This document shows, piece by piece, positions 23,296-32,660 of a stretch of DNA of 51,890 nt (the first letter of the stretch is position 1; each line of letters begins with the position of its first letter). The stretch is from Prochlorococcus sp. AG-424-E18 (GTDB lineage Bacteria > Cyanobacteriota > Cyanobacteriia > PCC-6307 > Cyanobiaceae): contig QCNC01000009.1 of assembly GCA_003210155.1 (NCBI GenBank), positions 1 to 51,890 of the forward strand, in the 5' to 3' direction. Both the position numbers and the translations under genes were made by a program. Under the pieces are notes generated by a model, which saw only the letters and a list, made by a program, of their open reading frames with translations, was not told where the DNA came from and searched no databases.

Positions 23296-24474
23296 ATGAG
23301 TCAAGTTAATTTATCTGATCGGGCACTTTCAATTGAGCCTTCTCTTACATTGCAGATAAGTGCTAAAGCAAATCAATTATCTGCAGAAGGAGTAGATATT
23401 TGCAATTTAAGTGCAGGTGAACCTGATTTTGATGCCCCAAAAGAAGTTATAGAGGCTACAAGTAAAGCTATATTTGATGGATTTACAAAGTACGGGCCCG
23501 CAGCGGGGAATTTAGATCTCCGAAAAGCAATTGCAAATAAACTTCAAATTCAAAACGATTTAAATTATGAATTTGAAAATGTAATGGTCACAAATGGTGC
23601 TAAGCAAGCAATATATAATCTTTTCCAAGTATTGTTAAATACTGGAGACGAAGTTATTATTCCTTCTCCATATTGGTTAAGTTATCCCCAGATGGTTAGA
23701 TTGGCGGGTGGGAAGCCAATTTTTACAAATTCTTCTGCAGAAGATGGATTCAAAATAAATATAGAAGATTTGAAGTCTAAAATCTCTTCAAAAACTAAAT
23801 TTATAATTATCAATTCTCCTAATAACCCTACTGGAAGAGTTATGTCAAAGGAAGAATTATTACAAATTGCCGATTTAGCTAGAGAAAATCCAAATATCAA
23901 TATTCTTTCTGATGAGATTTACGAACTAATCCTTAAAAAAGAATTTAAACACTACAGTTTATCTTCATTAGCAAATGACTTAAAAGATAGAATTTTTTTA
24001 ATAAATGGGTTTGCGAAAGGATGGGCTATGACTGGCTGGAGGATAGGTTATTTAGTAGGTCCCAAAGATGTAATCAAAGCATCCTCAGCATTACAAAGTC
24101 AAAGTACAAGTAATGTTTGCTCTTTTGTTCAAAAAGGTGCTTTAGAGGCTTTAAAAATTAACAATGAGTTTTTCTCAATGATAAATAGCCATTATGATCA
24201 AAGAAGAAGACTTCTCTATGAGGGCCTTAATAATATAAATGGGATTTATATTGAAGAACCTAACGGAGCATTTTACGCATTTCCAAAATTACCCAACTCC
24301 TCAATTACTTCTGTTGATTTCTGCAATAAAGCTCTTCAAGATTACGGATTAGTTGTTGTACCTGGAAAAGCTTTTGGAGCTGATCAATGTATAAGAATAT
24401 CTTGTGCAGCTTCAGAAATTAAAATAAAAGATGGACTACAGAGGCTTGAAAAAGCAATCTTTGAATACTATTAA
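23296..24474 (+). CDS. Class I aspartate/aromatic aminotransferase
   Basis: A PLP fold-type I enzyme of the AspC/AspB-like cyanobacterial group. Key segments are LSAGEPDFDAPKEV, TKYGPAAGNLDLRKAIA, INSPNNPTGRVMSKEEL, SDEIYELI, the PLP-Lys in NGFAKGWAMTGWRIGYLVG, and the C-terminal RISCAASE with the substrate-binding Arg. The ATG at 23296 is preferred to a TTG 18 bp upstream. It probably makes aspartate; aromatic or prephenate activity is also known in this group. phnD begins only 12 bp later. Confidence 0.9.
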   Translation: MSQVNLSDRALSIEPSLTLQISAKANQLSAEGVDICNLSAGEPDFDAPKEVIEATSKAIFDGFTKYGPAAGNLDLRKAIANKLQIQNDLNYEFENVMVTNGAKQAIYNLFQVLLNTGDEVIIPSPYWLSYPQMVRLAGGKPIFTNSSAEDGFKINIEDLKSKISSKTKFIIINSPNNPTGRVMSKEELLQIADLARENPNINILSDEIYELILKKEFKHYSLSSLANDLKDRIFLINGFAKGWAMTGWRIGYLVGPKDVIKASSALQSQSTSNVCSFVQKGALEALKINNEFFSMINSHYDQRRRLLYEGLNNINGIYIEEPNGAFYAFPKLPNSSITSVDFCNKALQDYGLVVVPGKAFGADQCIRISCAASEIKIKDGLQRLEKAIFEYY

Positions 24475-24486
24475 TTTAACTAAGTT

Positions 24487-25380
24487 ATGTTTAATTTAAA
24501 GAATTTACTACTAAGTTCATCTCTATTATTTTCTGTTTTTTCATCACCTGCATTTTCAAATCCCAAAGTTTTAAAAGTTGGAGCAATACCTGATCAAAAC
24601 CAAGATGTTTTGGACAAAAGATTTAATTTATTTTCAAAAGAATTATCCAAACAACTTGATGTAGAAGTTAAATACATTCCTGTTATTAATTATGTTGCAG
24701 CAGTTACTGGATTTAGAACTAAAGATTTAGATTTAGTTTGGTTTGGAGGTTTATCAGGAGTTCAAGCAAGATTACAAACACCTAATTCAATTGTCATAGC
24801 TCAAAGAGATATCGATAAGGAATTTAAAAGTGTTTTTATAGTAAACAAAAATTTAGAACTTAACTCAATTTCAAACATTAAAGGACTTAAAAAACTAAAG
24901 AATTTAAGATTTACTTTTGGCTCTGAAAACTCAACTTCTGGAAGATTAATGCCAGAATATTTTTTAAATCAAGCAGGGGTAGAAATTAAAGATTTTAAAG
25001 GGAAAAAAGCAGGTTTTAGTGGGAGTCATGATTCCACTATAGCTTTAGTTAATAGTGGGGCATTTGATGCTGGAGCTTTAAATAAACAGGTTTGGGAAAA
25101 CAATCTTAAAAATAATCCCAAAAGAACAAGTAATTTAGAATTATTCTGGATCACACCAGAATATGTTGACTATCATTGGGTAGCTCAAGGTGATCTTGAA
25201 AACAGATTCGGGGAAGGGTTTACAAAAGCACTTAAATCAGTAATTTTAAATTTAGATATAAACCAAAAATCACATAAACAGATATTAGATATGTTCAATG
25301 CAAAAAGGTTTATAAAGTCAGAATCAAAACAATATAAAAATATAGAGGAAATCGGGAGGAAATTAAATAAAATTAGATGA
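24487..25380 (+). CDS. phnD: Phosphonate/phosphite ABC transporter, substrate-binding protein
   Basis: A signal peptide of about 25 residues is followed by the PhnD/SsuA-like fold, opening with VLKVGAIPDQNQDVLDKRF. DLVWFGGLSGVQARLQTPNS, FGSENSTSGRLMPEYFL, SGSHDSTIALVNSGAFDAGAL and PEYVDYHWVAQGDL are typical of PhnD. The periplasmic protein delivers phosphonate or phosphite to the PhnCE pump. Prochlorococcus PhnD homologues differ in preference for phosphite and methylphosphonate, so the ligand is open. The stop overlaps the phnC start. Confidence 0.9.
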   Translation: MFNLKNLLLSSSLLFSVFSSPAFSNPKVLKVGAIPDQNQDVLDKRFNLFSKELSKQLDVEVKYIPVINYVAAVTGFRTKDLDLVWFGGLSGVQARLQTPNSIVIAQRDIDKEFKSVFIVNKNLELNSISNIKGLKKLKNLRFTFGSENSTSGRLMPEYFLNQAGVEIKDFKGKKAGFSGSHDSTIALVNSGAFDAGALNKQVWENNLKNNPKRTSNLELFWITPEYVDYHWVAQGDLENRFGEGFTKALKSVILNLDINQKSHKQILDMFNAKRFIKSESKQYKNIEEIGRKLNKIR

Positions 25381-26117
25381 ATAATACTGTCTTAGAATTA
25401 GAAAATATATCTTATAAATACAAAAATGATCTGATCCTAAATAAGATAAATTTAAAAATAAATTCTGGGGAAAAAATTGCACTTTTAGGTAAAAGCGGTT
25501 CAGGAAAAACTACACTTATATCAGTACTTAATGGCACTATAAAGCCAACTCAAGGTGAGGTTAAATTATTCAATGAAAGTTTCGAGGAATTAGATAAAAA
25601 GCAGAAAAGTAAAATAACAACTATATGGCAAGATTTAAGATTAATAGAAGATCTCTCTGCAGAACAAAATGTTAATTGTGGACTACTAGCGGAAAACAAT
25701 TTTTATTTCGCTTTTAAAAATTTACTAAATATAAGTTCTTTTAAGAAGGCGCATAAATATATGAAATTATGTAGACTTCATAACTCTATTTACGACAAAA
25801 AAATCAGAAAACTATCTGGGGGGCAAAAACAAAGGGTGGCTATAGCTAGATCATTAATTCAAGAATCAAATATATTACTTGCAGATGAGCCTTTTAATAA
25901 TCTTGATCCCAAATTGATAACAACAATTAAAAACCTTCTGCTAGAAAATGTAGATAAAAATAAAACAAAAAAATCCCCAAAGACGGCATTAGTTGCATTA
26001 CATAGATTAGATTTGCTTAACGATTTCGATAAAGTTATTGGAATAAGGGATGGTAAAATTTTTTTCAATATCAAAAGAAATAACTTAAAGAAGATTCATT
26101 TAGAGAAAATATATTAA
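25377..26117 (+). CDS. phnC: Phosphonate ABC transporter ATP-binding protein
   Basis: A standard ABC ATPase of 246 aa. Walker A GKSGSGKTT is at 38-46, the signature LSGGQ at 146-150, Walker B LLADEP at 167-172, and a switch His in ALVALHRLD. Its start overlaps the phnD stop by 4 bp, and phnE follows within 5 bp, so the three genes form one operon. It powers uptake at the inner membrane. Confidence 0.92.
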   Translation: MNNTVLELENISYKYKNDLILNKINLKINSGEKIALLGKSGSGKTTLISVLNGTIKPTQGEVKLFNESFEELDKKQKSKITTIWQDLRLIEDLSAEQNVNCGLLAENNFYFAFKNLLNISSFKKAHKYMKLCRLHNSIYDKKIRKLSGGQKQRVAIARSLIQESNILLADEPFNNLDPKLITTIKNLLLENVDKNKTKKSPKTALVALHRLDLLNDFDKVIGIRDGKIFFNIKRNNLKKIHLEKIY

Positions 26118-26121
26118 TTAG

Positions 26122-27624
26122 TTGAACAAATTAAAATTAAACTATACCTCATTATCTTTTCTTCCAATTTTGGTATGCATACCTCTAGGGTATCAACTAA
26201 TAAACAATATTAATTTTGGAGGATTTAAATTATTCCAAGAATTCTTAATTTCTGCATTTAATCCCAAGATCGATAATGAAATTATTATTACCGTAATTAA
26301 GCGATTAAATGAAACTATTTTAATTGGTTTTATTAGTTGGTTAGTAAGTATTATTTTTGGAGCAATTTTTGGAATAATCTCCTCAAATATTTTTTATAAA
26401 ATCTTTAATATTCCAAATTTTTTCTACCGCATAATAAGGTTTTTTCTAACAATAATTAGATCTATACACGAAGTAGTTTGGGGAATACTATTAATGCAAA
26501 TATATGGAATAAATTTTTCGATAGGAATAATAGCTATATGTATACCTTATATTGCTGTAAATTCAAAAGTTTTTGCTGAACAATTAGAAACTATTGACTA
26601 CAAAAGTTTTGAATCTATAAATCAAATTAATGCACCTAAATTTTCTTCTTTACTAACTTTAATATGGAATCCAATAATAAATACATTTAAAAACTTTGGT
26701 TTATATCGATTAGAGTGTTCAATAAGAAGTACGGTGATTCTCGGACTTTTTGGTATTGGAGGAATAGGTACCAGTATTTTTTTATCTTTCCAAACTTTGA
26801 ATTTTAGAGAGTTATGGACTTATTTATGGTCCTTAGCAATTTTGATAATTCTTTCTGGATTAATATTCAAAAAAATAAAATTTAACACTAAAAATAAAAT
26901 CCTATCTATTTTTTTTATTTCATTTTTTTTCATAACAATTTTATTTTCTTTTTCATATTTTATTTATTTTATTTTTAATAATAATTTTGAAAATTTTAAT
27001 TCCGCTAGTTATCTATTTAAATCAAGCTCAGATTTAGGATTATTTGATTTCTTAAAACTTATATTAGAAACAATAATTTTAAGTCTTTTATCAACAGGAA
27101 TCGCAATTAGTTTACCTCCATTAGTAATAGGAATTTTTAACAACAATACTTCTAAAACTTTTATAAAAATTTTTGCATTTTTATTACGTTTAATACCTAC
27201 CCCTGTAATACTTCTAACTCTATTAACTTTTAATAATCCTTCTGTATCTTTAGCAGCTTTAACATTAGGTCTCCACAACGCTGGTATTACTAGCAAATTA
27301 CTTTTTACAAATCTAGATAGCCAAGACAAGAGAAATTATATTGCAATGAAATCTCTAGGAATCTCAAAAAAGACTAGTTGGCTATTAGGTTTATTTTCTC
27401 AACAAGCAAAAAGTTACTTAGCATATTGCGCTTATAGATCTGACATTATTATTAGAGAAACTGCAATTGTTGGGGTTATTGGAAGTGTTGGTCTAGGTTG
27501 GCAATTGCAAGAATCACTAAGTTCCTTCGCATGGCAAGAAGTTACATTAGTTTTGATAGCTTATAGCTCCATCGCAATTATTGGCGAATTAATAAATGGT
27601 AAAATCAAAAATAGTTTAACTTGA
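26122..27624 (+). CDS. phnE: Phosphonate ABC transporter permease, two fused PhnE domains
   Basis: A TTG-start membrane protein of 500 aa, twice the length of a usual PhnE. Two permease halves are visible at about 1-255 and 260-500. Each has an EAA-type cytoplasmic loop that contacts PhnC: SFESINQINAPKFSSL in the first and YIAMKSLGISKKTSWLL in the second, the latter followed by IIRETAIVGVIGSVGLGWQL. The fusion makes a complete membrane pore from one gene. It ends the phnDCE operon. Confidence 0.88.
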   Translation: MNKLKLNYTSLSFLPILVCIPLGYQLINNINFGGFKLFQEFLISAFNPKIDNEIIITVIKRLNETILIGFISWLVSIIFGAIFGIISSNIFYKIFNIPNFFYRIIRFFLTIIRSIHEVVWGILLMQIYGINFSIGIIAICIPYIAVNSKVFAEQLETIDYKSFESINQINAPKFSSLLTLIWNPIINTFKNFGLYRLECSIRSTVILGLFGIGGIGTSIFLSFQTLNFRELWTYLWSLAILIILSGLIFKKIKFNTKNKILSIFFISFFFITILFSFSYFIYFIFNNNFENFNSASYLFKSSSDLGLFDFLKLILETIILSLLSTGIAISLPPLVIGIFNNNTSKTFIKIFAFLLRLIPTPVILLTLLTFNNPSVSLAALTLGLHNAGITSKLLFTNLDSQDKRNYIAMKSLGISKKTSWLLGLFSQQAKSYLAYCAYRSDIIIRETAIVGVIGSVGLGWQLQESLSSFAWQEVTLVLIAYSSIAIIGELINGKIKNSLT

Positions 27625-27673
27625 TTTGTAAGAATAATTTGTTAGATCAAGTAATTATTTTTTTTCGGTTATA

Positions 27674-28318
27674 GTGATTAGTTTACCAAAACAGCTAGTT
27701 GTAATTGGAGATAGCTCAGTTTATGGATGGGGAGATAATGAGGGTGGTGGATGGTGTGAGAGGCTTAAAAAAGATTGGTGCAATAACCACAATGGGCCAG
27801 TTATTTATCAACTTGGCGTTAGGGGAGATGGGATAGAAAAAGTTTCATCTAGATGGGAAAAAGAATGGTCATCTAGAGGAGAAACGAGAAGAAATAAACC
27901 TAAAGCAATACTACTAAATGTAGGTCTTAACGACACAGCAGCAATTGGTCAGAAAAATGGAAGACATCAATTAGATATAGATGGATTTGAATATGGATTA
28001 GAGAGGCTAATTAATGAAATGAACTCTCAAACAAATGTATTTGTTATTGGTCTTACACCAGTTGACGAAAGCAAAATGCCGTTCGCAGGATGTCTATGGT
28101 ACTCAAACGATTTTTGTAATTCTTATGAAAGGAGAATGGAGGAAGTATGCCTCAATCAGAATGTCCCATTTCTTCCTACTTTTAGAGAAATGTACTCTGA
28201 TAAAAGGAGTAAATATTGGATTACGCATGATGGAATTCATCTAAATTCCGAAGGTCATTTCTGGCTTTTCCAAAGACTTAAAAGCTGGGAGATTCTTACA
28301 AAATGGAAGGAATCTTAG
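27674..28318 (+). CDS. SGNH/GDSL-family hydrolase
   Basis: Block I IGDSSVYGWGD places the nucleophile Ser near residue 14. Block III NVGLNDTAAIG carries the oxyanion Asn, and block V HDGIHLNSEGH the catalytic Asp and His. The 214-aa, signal-free protein is likely a cytoplasmic esterase, lipase or thioesterase. The GTG start at 27674 lies 50 bp after phnE on the same strand, and whether it belongs to that transcript is unknown. Confidence 0.85.
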   Translation: MISLPKQLVVIGDSSVYGWGDNEGGGWCERLKKDWCNNHNGPVIYQLGVRGDGIEKVSSRWEKEWSSRGETRRNKPKAILLNVGLNDTAAIGQKNGRHQLDIDGFEYGLERLINEMNSQTNVFVIGLTPVDESKMPFAGCLWYSNDFCNSYERRMEEVCLNQNVPFLPTFREMYSDKRSKYWITHDGIHLNSEGHFWLFQRLKSWEILTKWKES

Positions 28319-28334
28319 GTCTTTCCAAATATTA

Positions 28335-29078
28335 TTAATTTAAAAAATATGAATATAAAATAAGAGCAAAGATAGCAAAAACAGAAGCAATACTTGTCTG
28401 AATAGCATTTACCAACTCATTACTTAATTTATATTTGTTTTGAAATTTAGCACCAATAATACTTTCGAAAAGTGTTGCCAAGAATCCAGAAACTACAACA
28501 ACTATAAAATGATATTTTGTAGAAATAATTGATAGACGAAGCATTATAAGAGCCATAAATATTGATCCCAAAACACTAGCTAATGTTCCTTCTATACTTA
28601 TTCCTCCCTCAGTTCCCCTATCCACCTTTTTAAGTGAAGTAATTAAGTATGTGTCTTTACCAAATCTTTTCCCAATTTCGCTACCAAAAGTATCGGCCAA
28701 CTTTGCAGCAAAACTTGCAGCAAAACCTACTTTAAACATCACTACATTGGCAGCATTAAATTTGGTCATAATGGCAAGAAATAATCCTGTAGCTGCTGAG
28801 CCCCAGACATTCTCAGGACCTCTCCTCCCGCCTCTTTTTTCAGCAATTCCTTGTGCTTTTTTAAATTTAAAACCTATTTTGGTAACGAGGGATCCAAATA
28901 ATAAATAAATTACAACTGACATCCATCCCTGCCAAGACAAACATCCCCACAAAATTGTGCCTAAGATGCCTGCACTTACCCAACCACTTTTCGTCATCAA
29001 AGGAATCCTGCAAAATATATAAATCAAAATAAAATTAATGCAAAAACCTATAAAAAATTGATTTCTAATTAAATCCAT
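28335..29078 (-). CDS. DUF92/TIGR00297 membrane protein (VTE6-like)
   Basis: A six- or seven-helix membrane protein of 247 aa. The conserved family segments are RGGRRGPENVWGSAATGLFLA and FAAKLADTFGSEIGKRFGKDTYLI, followed by GTEGGISIEGTLAS. The plant homologue VTE6 is a phytyl-phosphate kinase in tocopherol and chlorophyll recycling, so a prenyl-phosphate kinase role is plausible here. It starts just after rsmE on the same strand. Confidence 0.85.
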   Translation of the reverse strand: MDLIRNQFFIGFCINFILIYIFCRIPLMTKSGWVSAGILGTILWGCLSWQGWMSVVIYLLFGSLVTKIGFKFKKAQGIAEKRGGRRGPENVWGSAATGLFLAIMTKFNAANVVMFKVGFAASFAAKLADTFGSEIGKRFGKDTYLITSLKKVDRGTEGGISIEGTLASVLGSIFMALIMLRLSIISTKYHFIVVVVSGFLATLFESIIGAKFQNKYKLSNELVNAIQTSIASVFAIFALILYSYFLN

Positions 29079-29084
29079 ATTTAT

Positions 29085-29858
29085 CTAATTCTTTAATTTC
29101 AAATCAATTCTCCACTGATTTAGGATTGATGATGCGTTAATACTAGCCGTCGAAGTTCTTAAGATAGTGTCGGAAAGTTTTACAAAGGTAATGTTATTTT
29201 TATTAAAAAAATCAATTTCTTTAGAGGACCAACCCCCTTCAGGGCCAATTACATTCCAAAATATACCTCCTTTTTTATTTCCAAATTCTTGTTGTTTTCT
29301 TAACCATTTATTTAAGTCATATGGTGTTTCTTCTCTCGTTATAGAAATTGAAACTCTTTCTTGATTATCTCTACTTTTTAGCCATTTAATAATATCCATA
29401 CCATTTAAAATAGATGGTTTCCATAATCTCTCACTTTGCTCAACTGCTTCTTTGATAATTGAATTCCATCTCAAAAGCTTTCTTGAAAAATTTAAATTTT
29501 TGTTTACCTGTCTTTCTGAAAATAATGGCTGTATATAATCGATTCCTATTTCAGTACACATTTTTAAAATATCCTCAAAACCACTTTTTGGTATAACAAC
29601 AGCTATTCCTAATAAGTAAATTTCTTGTTCTTGAAATAAGTAAGGTTTTTTTAATTTAATTATTTCTAAACAATCATTTTTAACTTTTATAGCTTTCCAT
29701 AATGAACCCTCTCCATTAGTTATAAATATTTCTTTACCATTTTTTATCCTCATTACTTTATTTAAATAATGAGCCTCTTCTTTAGAAAGTTCTAAATTAT
29801 TGTTCTTAATATTTTCAATTCTTTCATGGGTAATAATTAATCTTGTTAAGTCTTCCAT
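29085..29858 (-). CDS. rsmE: 16S rRNA (uracil-1498-N3)-methyltransferase
   Basis: The SPOUT/TrmD-like methyltransferase RsmE has an N-terminal PUA-like domain (EEAHYLNKVMRIKNG), and a knotted SAM-binding C-terminal domain. The latter shows QPLFSERQVNK, IIKEAVEQSERLWKP, NVIGPEGGWSSKEIDFF and KLSDTILRTSTASINA, all family signatures. It modifies U1498 in the decoding region of 16S rRNA. The 257-aa length is normal. Confidence 0.92.
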   Translation of the reverse strand: MEDLTRLIITHERIENIKNNNLELSKEEAHYLNKVMRIKNGKEIFITNGEGSLWKAIKVKNDCLEIIKLKKPYLFQEQEIYLLGIAVVIPKSGFEDILKMCTEIGIDYIQPLFSERQVNKNLNFSRKLLRWNSIIKEAVEQSERLWKPSILNGMDIIKWLKSRDNQERVSISITREETPYDLNKWLRKQQEFGNKKGGIFWNVIGPEGGWSSKEIDFFNKNNITFVKLSDTILRTSTASINASSILNQWRIDLKLKN

Positions 29859-29867
29859 CTAAAACAC

Positions 29868-30311
29868 TTAATCTTTGAAAACCAAATCTTCATGTTCTTC
29901 AATTGCCCAATCATTATTTTCACCCCCAATAATTAACTCTTCAATTTTTACATAATTATTTGATATCTCATTCAAAGAATTAATTAATATATCTATTGAA
30001 ATGGAGTCTGAAGTTCCAAAATCGACCCAACATCTTCCCCAAAGATTTTGATATTCCATAACTCCTAAATTATGCATTAAGGCTGGAAGAGATTCATTTT
30101 TTTGATCGTTATCGTAGGACATCCAACTTAGTTCGGAACCCTCTTCATGAGTTTGCAAATTTTCAGAATTAAATCCACCTAACCTTCCTAAAACGTACCA
30201 ACTATCAAAAACACCATCTAAATAATTTTTTTCATCTTGAGTAGGCGATTCTGAAAACTTGATCCATATCCAACAATTAAAAGGATCAACTTCCCTAAAA
30301 TTAATATTCAT
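29868..30311 (-). CDS. DUF3531 family protein
   Basis: A 147-aa soluble acidic protein. FREVDPFNCWIWIKF, FDSWYVLGRLGGFN, MSYDNDQ and LMHNLGVMEYQNLWGRCWVDFGTSD are conserved blocks of DUF3531, found in cyanobacteria and plastids. Function unknown. It ends 9 bp before the rsmE start, so the two probably share a transcript. Confidence 0.85.
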   Translation of the reverse strand: MNINFREVDPFNCWIWIKFSESPTQDEKNYLDGVFDSWYVLGRLGGFNSENLQTHEEGSELSWMSYDNDQKNESLPALMHNLGVMEYQNLWGRCWVDFGTSDSISIDILINSLNEISNNYVKIEELIIGGENNDWAIEEHEDLVFKD

Positions 30312-30394
30312 ATTGACTAATAACTTTTTAGATCTACAGCTATTATAAGTAAGTTATTACTAGATTAAAATTTATACCTATAACTTAATTAATA

Positions 30395-31042
30395 ATGCTT
30401 GACTTAAAAGAAATATCATATCAACCCCAAACTGGTGAAAGAAAAATAATAGACAATTTAAATTTAAAAGTTCATGAAAATGAAATCATTTTAATTTGCG
30501 GCAATAGTGGTTCTGGGAAAACAACACTACTCGAAATAATAAGCGGATTAACAAATCCGCAAAAGGGAAAAATTACTTGGAAGAATAAAATTTTGTCTTC
30601 TAGACAAAGAAGATGGTTTTGTGGAGTAGTATTCCAATTTCCTGAAAGATACTTTATAGGTACAACCATTGGTAAAGAATTAAAAATAGGCCATAAATCT
30701 TTAAGAGAAAAAAATATAGAAATAGTTTTAAATAAAGTTGGTTTGAAAAAAATTAATCTGACTCAACCACCAGAACAGCTAAGTGGCGGACAACAAAGGC
30801 GGTTAGCTGTAGCAGTTCAACTACTTAGAAACCCCTCAATTCTTTTACTTGATGAACCAACTGCTGGATTAGACTATTCAATGAGAAATGATGTGAAGAA
30901 TTTAATTCTTGATTTAAAAAATAAAAATACAATTATTATTGTTACTCATGAACCTGCATTATTTGAGGGAATTCCTTCTAGGATATTATCCTTGGAAAAA
31001 GGGAAAATCAAAAGTTTTATGAAAGAAAATCATGCAGGATAG
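30395..31042 (+). CDS. ABC transporter ATP-binding protein, ECF/CbiO-like
   Basis: A small ABC ATPase of 215 aa. Walker [10 protein letters not shown] is at 36-44, the signature LSGGQQRR near 125, Walker B ILLLDEP, D-loop AGLD, and switch His in VTHEP. The [15 protein letters not shown]-loop is typical of energy-coupling-factor and CbiO-type ATPases. No permease gene lies nearby, so the partner must be encoded elsewhere. Its end overlaps hslO by 11 bp. Confidence 0.85.
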   Translation: MLDLKEISYQPQTGERKIIDNLNLKVHENEIILICGNSGSGKTTLLEIISGLTNPQKGKITWKNKILSSRQRRWFCGVVFQFPERYFIGTTIGKELKIGHKSLREKNIEIVLNKVGLKKINLTQPPEQLSGGQQRRLAVAVQLLRNPSILLLDEPTAGLDYSMRNDVKNLILDLKNKNTIIIVTHEPALFEGIPSRILSLEKGKIKSFMKENHAG

Positions 31043-31940
31043 GATAGTTCGGGCTACTGCAGCCAATGGAGGAATAAGATTAGTTGCGGTCTTAACGACA
31101 GAATCTTCTTTAGAAGCAAAAAAAAGACACGGCCTTTCTTACTTAACCACCTGTATCTTAGGCAGAGCATTTAGTGCTTCACTGCTTTTAGCAAGCTCGA
31201 TGAAAATAATGCATGGGAGAGTCACTTTAAGAGTTAGATCTGACGGACCTTTAAAGGGATTACTAGTTGATGCAGGTAGAGACGGGAAAGTTAGGGGTTA
31301 TGTAGGGAATCCTAATTTAGAATTGGACCTAGTCAAAATAGATAATAATAAATATTCTTTTGATTTTACAAAAGCATTAGGTACAGGATATTTAAATGTA
31401 ATTAGAGATAGTGGATTTGGAGAACCCTTTACAAGCACTGTTGAATTAGTAAATGGGAATATTGCTGAAGACTTAGCTTCATATTTATATCATTCAGAGC
31501 AAACTCCCTCTGCTGTATTTATTGGAGAAAAAATTCAAAATCAAAGTGTTATTTGTAGTGGTGGCTTATTAGCTCAAGTATTACCTAAAAAAGATACTGA
31601 CCCTCTGCTAGTCTCACTACTTGAAGAAAGATGCAAAGAAATTAATTCTTTCAGCGAAGATCTATTTAAGTCAAAAGATAATCTTCTTGAGTTAATTAGA
31701 AATATATTTCCCAATATTGACGATAAATCAATCTCTGAAAAAGCTCGTTCTCAAGAAGTGAGTTTTAAATGCAAGTGTTCCAAACAAAGAAGTTTAAATG
31801 CGATGAAAATGCTTGATAAGAGCGAGTTAGAGGACATCCTCAAGAAAGATGGCAAAGCAGAGTTGGTTTGTGAATTTTGTAAAAATAAATATCTTATAAA
31901 CTATGAAGAAATTAAATCTATAATAGAAAATCAATCATAA
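31032..31940 (+). CDS. hslO: Redox-regulated chaperone Hsp33
   Basis: Hsp33 prevents aggregation of unfolded proteins in oxidative stress. The N-terminal domain shows [20 protein letters not shown] and the middle part [16 protein letters not shown]. The C-terminal redox switch is CKC, then 30 residues, then CEFC, which matches the family's CxC-X(27-32)-CxxC zinc site. The 302-aa length is normal. The start overlaps the upstream ATPase gene, suggesting coupled translation. Confidence 0.95.
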   Translation: MQDRIVRATAANGGIRLVAVLTTESSLEAKKRHGLSYLTTCILGRAFSASLLLASSMKIMHGRVTLRVRSDGPLKGLLVDAGRDGKVRGYVGNPNLELDLVKIDNNKYSFDFTKALGTGYLNVIRDSGFGEPFTSTVELVNGNIAEDLASYLYHSEQTPSAVFIGEKIQNQSVICSGGLLAQVLPKKDTDPLLVSLLEERCKEINSFSEDLFKSKDNLLELIRNIFPNIDDKSISEKARSQEVSFKCKCSKQRSLNAMKMLDKSELEDILKKDGKAELVCEFCKNKYLINYEEIKSIIENQS

Positions 31941-32609
31941 AAAAATTACGCCTAGCCATAAAATAACCATGGCCGGAATACTTTGAATTTTTTGTATTGA
32001 TAAAGAGTTGTTTGATACTTCCTGAATGAAAGAATTATTTTCAAGCAATCCACCAAATATTAATCCTATCGAGAGAAAGGTAACACTCCAACCCAGAGAA
32101 CCTATAAATCTTTTCCCTGATTTAATTTGAGTATAGGTAAGTATTAATGTTGAGATAGAGAGTAAAAGTCTATTATTAGAGTCTGGACTGAAAAATAACA
32201 AAATTAAAAATAATAGCCCAACAGATATTTTTATTGAAAGATTATCAAATGAGGGGGTAGTTATTTTTGGCAAACTATACTGACTTGAATTGTTAGAGTT
32301 ATTATTTAAATTTTTTATCTTAGAAAGAAGTGGGAAGTTATTATTGGTAAATTGATTGATTTGTTTTTCTTTTTTTGAGGCACTCACAGCTTCATAGCTT
32401 ACATTTCCTGATTGCCTGGCTTTCAAACTACCCATGAGTAATTGATCAAAGGAAGATTCTATTTTCGCTTTTAAAATTAAGTCTTCACCAGCCTCTTTAA
32501 CTTTAATATCTCTAGCCTTCTGAATATCCTCAAAAGCAGCGCCTTCTTTGACACCTAAAATTTCATAAGGTGATTTTTCGTTATTATTTTTATTACTGTT
32601 TGAGTCCAA
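31935..32609 (-). CDS. CPP1-like J-like membrane protein (DUF3353)
   Basis: An N-terminal J-like domain ([20 protein letters not shown], residues 13-32) lacks the HPD motif needed to stimulate Hsp70. A linker at about 85-120 is rich in Asn and Ser, and three or four membrane helices fill residues 125-224. The plant homologue CPP1 stabilises light-dependent protochlorophyllide oxidoreductase, so a role in chlorophyll synthesis is plausible. Its end overlaps the hslO end by 6 bp in a convergent arrangement. Confidence 0.85.
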   Translation of the reverse strand: MDSNSNKNNNEKSPYEILGVKEGAAFEDIQKARDIKVKEAGEDLILKAKIESSFDQLLMGSLKARQSGNVSYEAVSASKKEKQINQFTNNNFPLLSKIKNLNNNSNNSSQYSLPKITTPSFDNLSIKISVGLLFLILLFFSPDSNNRLLLSISTLILTYTQIKSGKRFIGSLGWSVTFLSIGLIFGGLLENNSFIQEVSNNSLSIQKIQSIPAMVILWLGVIFL

Positions 32610-32660
32610 AATTTTTTACCAATACTAACAGATTAACTAATTTTATAATCCATTAAGACT

